Assembly (NCBI GenBank): GCA_903772945.1 | Contig: CAICTM010001204.1 | Span: 1 to 34,205, forward strand | Direction: 5' to 3' | Length of the DNA: 34,205 bases | From: Seminavis robusta | Lineage: Eukaryota; Bacillariophyta; Bacillariophyceae; Naviculales; Naviculaceae | In this document: piece after piece, positions 30,348-34,205 of the stretch | Layout: each line of letters opens with the position of its first letter | Position numbering within the stretch: the stretch's first letter is position 1 | The notes under the pieces: model-generated | Told to the model about the DNA's origin: nothing | Database searches by the model: none | What the model saw: only the letters and a program-made list of their open reading frames with translations | Translations under genes and position numbers: made by a program

Positions 30348-30882
30348 ACTGCAGATTAAGACCATCGCAATATTCTTGTATTTGTACAGTAATTTCTATA
30401 GTAACAGGTACATACGATACAACCTAGCTAGTAGCTAGCAAGTGGTACTCTAGCTAGCTAGTAGCTATGCATAGCTAGCTAGAGGATAGACCCTGTTCCA
30501 TTGCTCAAGCCGTGTGGTGGTGTTGAGTGTTGGCATTGATAGAGGAAGCAGTGCGGAATCGAAGCAGTGTCGATACCATACTGGTACTAGTAGCGTACCA
30601 TACAGTCGTACCTTTACGATGTACAGTCGTACCCATAGAGGAAGGACGCAACAGAGGTGCTGGCTGCCAACCATACCGGTATCATAGAGGTGCGAGGAAG
30701 AAAGATAGGAGTGGATAGAGGTGCTTCAATAGAGGTGCTTTTCATGTGCTGATTCATGTGCTTGGAGACCGTACAGCGCCATCTAGCTTTCACTCGATAG
30801 ACCATCGTACCGGTACCGTAGGATCCTACGTAGACTCAGTACTAGAGCCTACGTGTGACGTCATATGGTCTTAATCTGCAGT
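30348..30882. mobile_element. Candidate non-autonomous element with 18-bp inverted ends
   Basis: ACTGCAGATTAAGACCAT at 30348-30365 is repeated in exact reverse complement at 30865-30882, 535 bp end to end. The interior has no coding frame. Outside it, a second, less exact inverted pair (TCCATTAGATTAGAGTGATC plus TGC from 30313, and GCAGATCACTCT at 31608-31619) could mark a larger host element of about 1.3 kb. No target-site duplication was identified for either. Confidence 0.45.
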
Positions 30883-31045
30883 GAAAAAGAATTCGCTGTG
30901 GAGTGGTTGAAATCTTCAATGGCCGGTAACTCCTCTTCTAAGTACACTCTGAGGTTGGGAATTTTGTGGCATACTCAACTACATGTGTTCTCTCGATTCC
31001 CTGCTTTAATAGTACAAATTCGATATCCAGCCCTGAGAAGAGAAT

Positions 31046-31548
31046 ATATACCGGGCAGACTCCGGTGATCTCTGAACACATTTATTGTGGTGGTGGTTGG
31101 TTGGTTATCCTTAGGGTTAGAGTTTATCTAAAAACGAAGCCCCCTCTTGGGCCCCCACATTTCTTACACATTCTCTTTTATAGCAACGGATCCTGAATAT
31201 TTTCCTCACATTTGCACACCTCTAAATTCCCGTAAGCTACCACGCCACTTTCTCAGATGGAAAAATCTAACGTCTCACGTTGCACATCTCTAAACTCCCG
31301 TAAGCTACCACGCCTCTTTCTCAGACGGAAAAATCTAACGTCTCACGTTGCACCCCTCTAAACTCCCGTAAGCTACCACGCCACTTTCTCAGATGGAAAA
31401 ATCTAACGTCTGATGTTGCACATCTCTAAACTCCCGTAAGCTACCACGCCTCTTTCTCAGACGGAAAAATCTAATGACACTACCTTCAGCCAAACTTCAA
31501 CAATATTACTATGCCGGCCCATTTTTTTAGTCAGCTCGCCCGGTATAT
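31046..31548. repeat. Interspersed repeat copy A, with 11-bp inverted ends and 68-bp tandem core
   Basis: It starts with ATATACCGGGC (31046-31056) and ends with the reverse complement GCCCGGTATAT (31538-31548). Inside is a GGTGGTGGTTGGTTGG stretch, then four units of exactly 68 bp starting at 31214, 31282, 31350 and 31418. The same order of blocks recurs in direct orientation from 33762. No open frame of interest was seen. It could be a non-autonomous transposon or a satellite-bearing element. Confidence 0.65.
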
Positions 31549-33761
31549 CTATTACACCTCCGGTGTCCTTTATTCCGCGGAATGGTCGGTCTTTTTTTTA
31601 AAAATGCGCAGATCACTCTAGCTTTATGGGGGGGGATTAGAGTAGGGAAATTATCTACGGAAGTTCACAGTACCATGCAATAAATTGACAGCCAATGGCC
31701 ATCAATACAAACTCATCCCTGTTGTGTCTGCTACAGCCAACCTACCGCTGCAACCAGCATACTGTTGTGACCCTTACTATCACAGGAGACATCTGCAGCT
31801 GAAGACGGGAGAAGCAGGGGCTGATTACAGCCAAAGAGAGCCAAAAGCTGTAATAGACCCACTTGATTCACCTCTGCTTTTCTGCCATTTAACCACCCAA
31901 TCATCGTTCGAGGCTGGTGATGATGGCGAAGGAATTACTACCAGATAGCGACGAAGCAACCGAAGCATGAAGCAACGAGTAACAGTCGACGGAAGGAGTT
32001 CCCAGTGGAGAGGAACTCCCAACAGCAAAGTGAAAATCAAGGTGCGACCGACACGGAAGCACAACTCGCTACGGCTACGATCGATCAGCCGACACTATGA
32101 ATGAGCGGTAGGTTCAAAGTGGTTATCAGGGATGTTTAGAGGCACCAACAAGAACATTCCTCATCTGTCTGTTATTCGGGAAGATTCATCCATTGGCAGA
32201 TAGGAGTGAATATGTCTTACTCTGTACCGATACGGCGAGACCGTGGATGGGCGGATGAATCTACGTACAGTCATGCGAAGAGGTGCTTCTGTGGGAGTTC
32301 CTAGGCCTCACTTGAATCAATGATTCGGATGGACAGTACAGGCTGCGTCCTCTTAGGTAGCAAATTTGTCCCTTGGTATGCCATGCCGCAAGATGCCATA
32401 AACTCATCTTTCGGTCACTCTAGCTAGTTGTAGCAAGTGTTGTAGCGTCCTACTTGGCATGATGGGATCCCATGGAAAGATACCGATGTGGAAAGATACC
32501 GATGTTCGGACGACGTATTTCCGTCGGCTCGTTGTCTCATGCTTCGGTCGACTGTCACTCATTGCTTGTGCTTCTCTCGTCCCTTCGTGTAGATACGGTG
32601 AGCAGCATCACTCTATCTCTCATTTGAGTCTCCAGAATTTGGATTGTGGAGGGTAGTTGTCTTATGCGGCAACTCTGAGATCAAACAGGATGTTGGGATA
32701 TTCATGAGTCGTCATCAAACGCACAAACAGATCAAGGCCGAAGTCTTCTGAGCTGCTTTGACAAGGACCAAATGGATGCCAGCAACCTTCCTGTGCTTGT
32801 AGTGGTGCTGGTACTGGCAGCAATACAGGGGAGACTGCACCGACGGGTATTTCTCACAAGAGGGAGACTGTACCGACGGGTATTTCTCACACTCACACTG
32901 TCCCCAGGGGTCAATAGTAGTTGATAATGGCCATTCCTATCACTAAGTGGCAGTACCGGTGGCTGTCCTCTCCTCGTTTTTGATAGCAGAAGGGAGCTGT
33001 GACTCTTTTGCCGGCAGTCAGTCAGGATGTTTGAGGCATCTCCGGTCAACTCGTCGCTCCATGTCACTCATCGCTTTGTTCTTGGGTCGACTCGTCACTC
33101 ATTGCTTCCAAGGGTCAACTCGTCGTTCGCTTCGGCGAGCAGCACGGAAGTTGGATTGTGGGGGGGTATTTATTGTTTTGTAGGAGAAATACAATGATGG
33201 CTAGTATATGCACAAGAGACTCTTTCTCTGCACTTCTTGGCCACAGCAGATTGGAGTAGTGGTGTATGGACCAGTACTTTTTTCTCTTGAAGCGCAAGAC
33301 ACAAGAAGGCTTCAACAGCTCCAGTGTTGTCTTGGTGGAATTACCAAAACACACTAATTCAGCCTTTGCTCTCTCTCTCTGGCTGTAATTGGCTCCTACA
33401 GCTCCAGTCTTCAGCACCACATGTTTCTAGTACCGGTAGTATTAGTAGAGAAGAGATCCCTGGCTTCATTGCCTTTGCAGCGACCTTGTTTTGTGGCGAA
33501 GAAGACCACAGTTGATATGGCAAAAAAGAGAGGCGAATCAGGTGGAGTTTAATTCAGCTTTTGACTCTCTCTGGCTGCAGAGAGACCCTGTTGCTCCAAC
33601 CTTCAGTTGCAGATGCCTTCTATGGTAGTAGAGAAGAGATCCCTGCCTTGGTTGCTAGGTATGGAAGAGGGAAGAGACCTTGGTGCTGAGACGCCAAATA
33701 CAGTGTGATTTTCGCTTGCTTGGAGCAATCGCCAACCACGAAGTTGGCTAGGATATAATTT
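31549..33761. other. Repeat-derived stretch, no supported gene
   Basis: No gene was recognised. Diverged inverted arms occur at about 31790-31850 (+) and 33355-33610 (two partial arms, -). Diverged direct copies lie at about 32540-32655 and 33085-33170 (GGTCGACT, CACTCATTGCTT, GAGCAGCA, TTGGATTGTGG in the same order). Short tandem repeats: TGGAAAGATACCGATG twice at 32473-32504, and a 33-nt unit (GGGAGACTGYACCGACGGGT plus ATTTCTCAC) twice at about 32828-32892. This looks like the remains of one or more mobile elements. Confidence 0.45.
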
Positions 33762-34205
33762 ATATACCGGGCAGACCCCGGTGATCTCTGACCCCGTTTA
33801 ATATACCGGGCAGACCCCGGTGATCTCTGAGGCCATTTATTGTGGTGGTGGTGGGCTTTGGTTGGTTGGTTAACCTTAGAGTTAGTGTTTTCTCTAATGG
33901 ACTTCAGCCCCCCTTGGGCCCCCTTTTCCGAATTCCTTGCACTTTCTCATAATGATACAACGGATCCCAATATTTTCTTCACATCGCACACTTCTAAACT
34001 CCCTTTTAAGCTTCCAAGTCACTTTCTGAGACAGAAAGTCTAATGAACTACGTTGCGCACCTCTAAACTCTCTTAAGCTTCCAAGCCACTTTCTCAGACG
34101 GAAAAATTATTGATCTACGTTGCACACCTCTAAACTCCCTTAAGCTTCCAAGCCACTTTCTCAGACGGAACCAAGCCACTTTCTCAGACGGAAAAAATTA
34201 TTGAT
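33762..34205. repeat. Interspersed repeat copy B, cut by window edge
   Basis: It begins with two 39-nt direct copies of ATATACCGGGCAGACCCCGG plus TGATCTCTGA (33762 and 33801), followed by the GGTGGTGGTGG / GGTTGGTTGGTTAACC block, GGATCCCAATATTTTC, and tandem units of about 65-71 bp beginning near 33986, 34057 and 34122. The same block order is in copy A at 31046. The last unit contains an internal 22-nt duplication (CCAAGCCACTTTCTCAGACG plus GA). It runs off the right edge. Confidence 0.7.

Larger units (their letters stand above)
29687..31045. other. Repeat-rich intergenic stretch, no supported gene
   Basis: It holds GT-rich microsatellites (29729-29800 and 30079-30126), three CTAGCTAG palindromes at 30424-30482, TACC/GGTA strings near 30590-30830 and an 18-bp inverted repeat pair (30348-30365 and 30865-30882). 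The largest frame, at 29812-30063 (-), has no ATG at its head and no domain. Confidence 0.5.

Overview
The window looks like a piece of nuclear genome from a photosynthetic stramenopile, most likely a diatom. Two predicted proteins start with a signal peptide followed by an AF junction of the diatom complex-plastid targeting type. One protein carries a DUF6824-like domain, a family expanded in diatoms. Introns are short (69-115 nt where well supported), codon use is standard, and genes are separated by kilobases of AT/GC-mixed, repeat-rich DNA. No bacterial-type operon, rRNA, tRNA or CRISPR array was seen. The species was not identified.

Layout. 1-210 (-): N-terminus of a plastid-targeted protein cut by the window edge. 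1039-2405 (-): secreted/membrane Hint-domain (hedgehog/intein fold) protein whose two parts lie in different frames. 2549-2827: MITE-like element with 19-bp perfect terminal inverted repeats. 3987-5465 (-): plastid-targeted conserved protein with an acidic tail. 5466-9172: long gene-poor stretch with one possible decayed cytochrome P450 fragment. 9173-10393 (-): nuclear DUF6824-like protein. 10394-14924: gene-poor. 14925-17372 (+): membrane-anchored leucine-rich-repeat protein. 17596-18681 (-): second, intact Hint-domain membrane protein, paralogous to the first. 20234-24313 (-): MscS-family mechanosensitive channel, which I reconstructed as ten exons and 1123 aa, including a 16-nt micro-exon and a GC-AG intron. 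25237-27060 (-): single-pass membrane protein with a cyclophilin-like lumenal domain. About 27960-29686 (-): Nup50/Nup2-like FG nucleoporin with an 84-bp tandem array containing several frame-shifting indels. 29700-34205: no gene recognised; microsatellites, nested inverted repeats and two copies of an interspersed repeat carrying 65-71-bp tandem units.

The genes do not form a pathway. They are individual nuclear genes, nearly all on the minus strand (the LRR gene is the only clear plus-strand gene). The most notable items are the two Hint proteins with shared autoprocessing-like cores but unrelated N-termini, the split-pore structure of the MscS gene, the frame-tolerant FG-repeat array, and the abundance of CTAGCTAG and TACCGGTA-type palindromes that seem confined to non-coding DNA.
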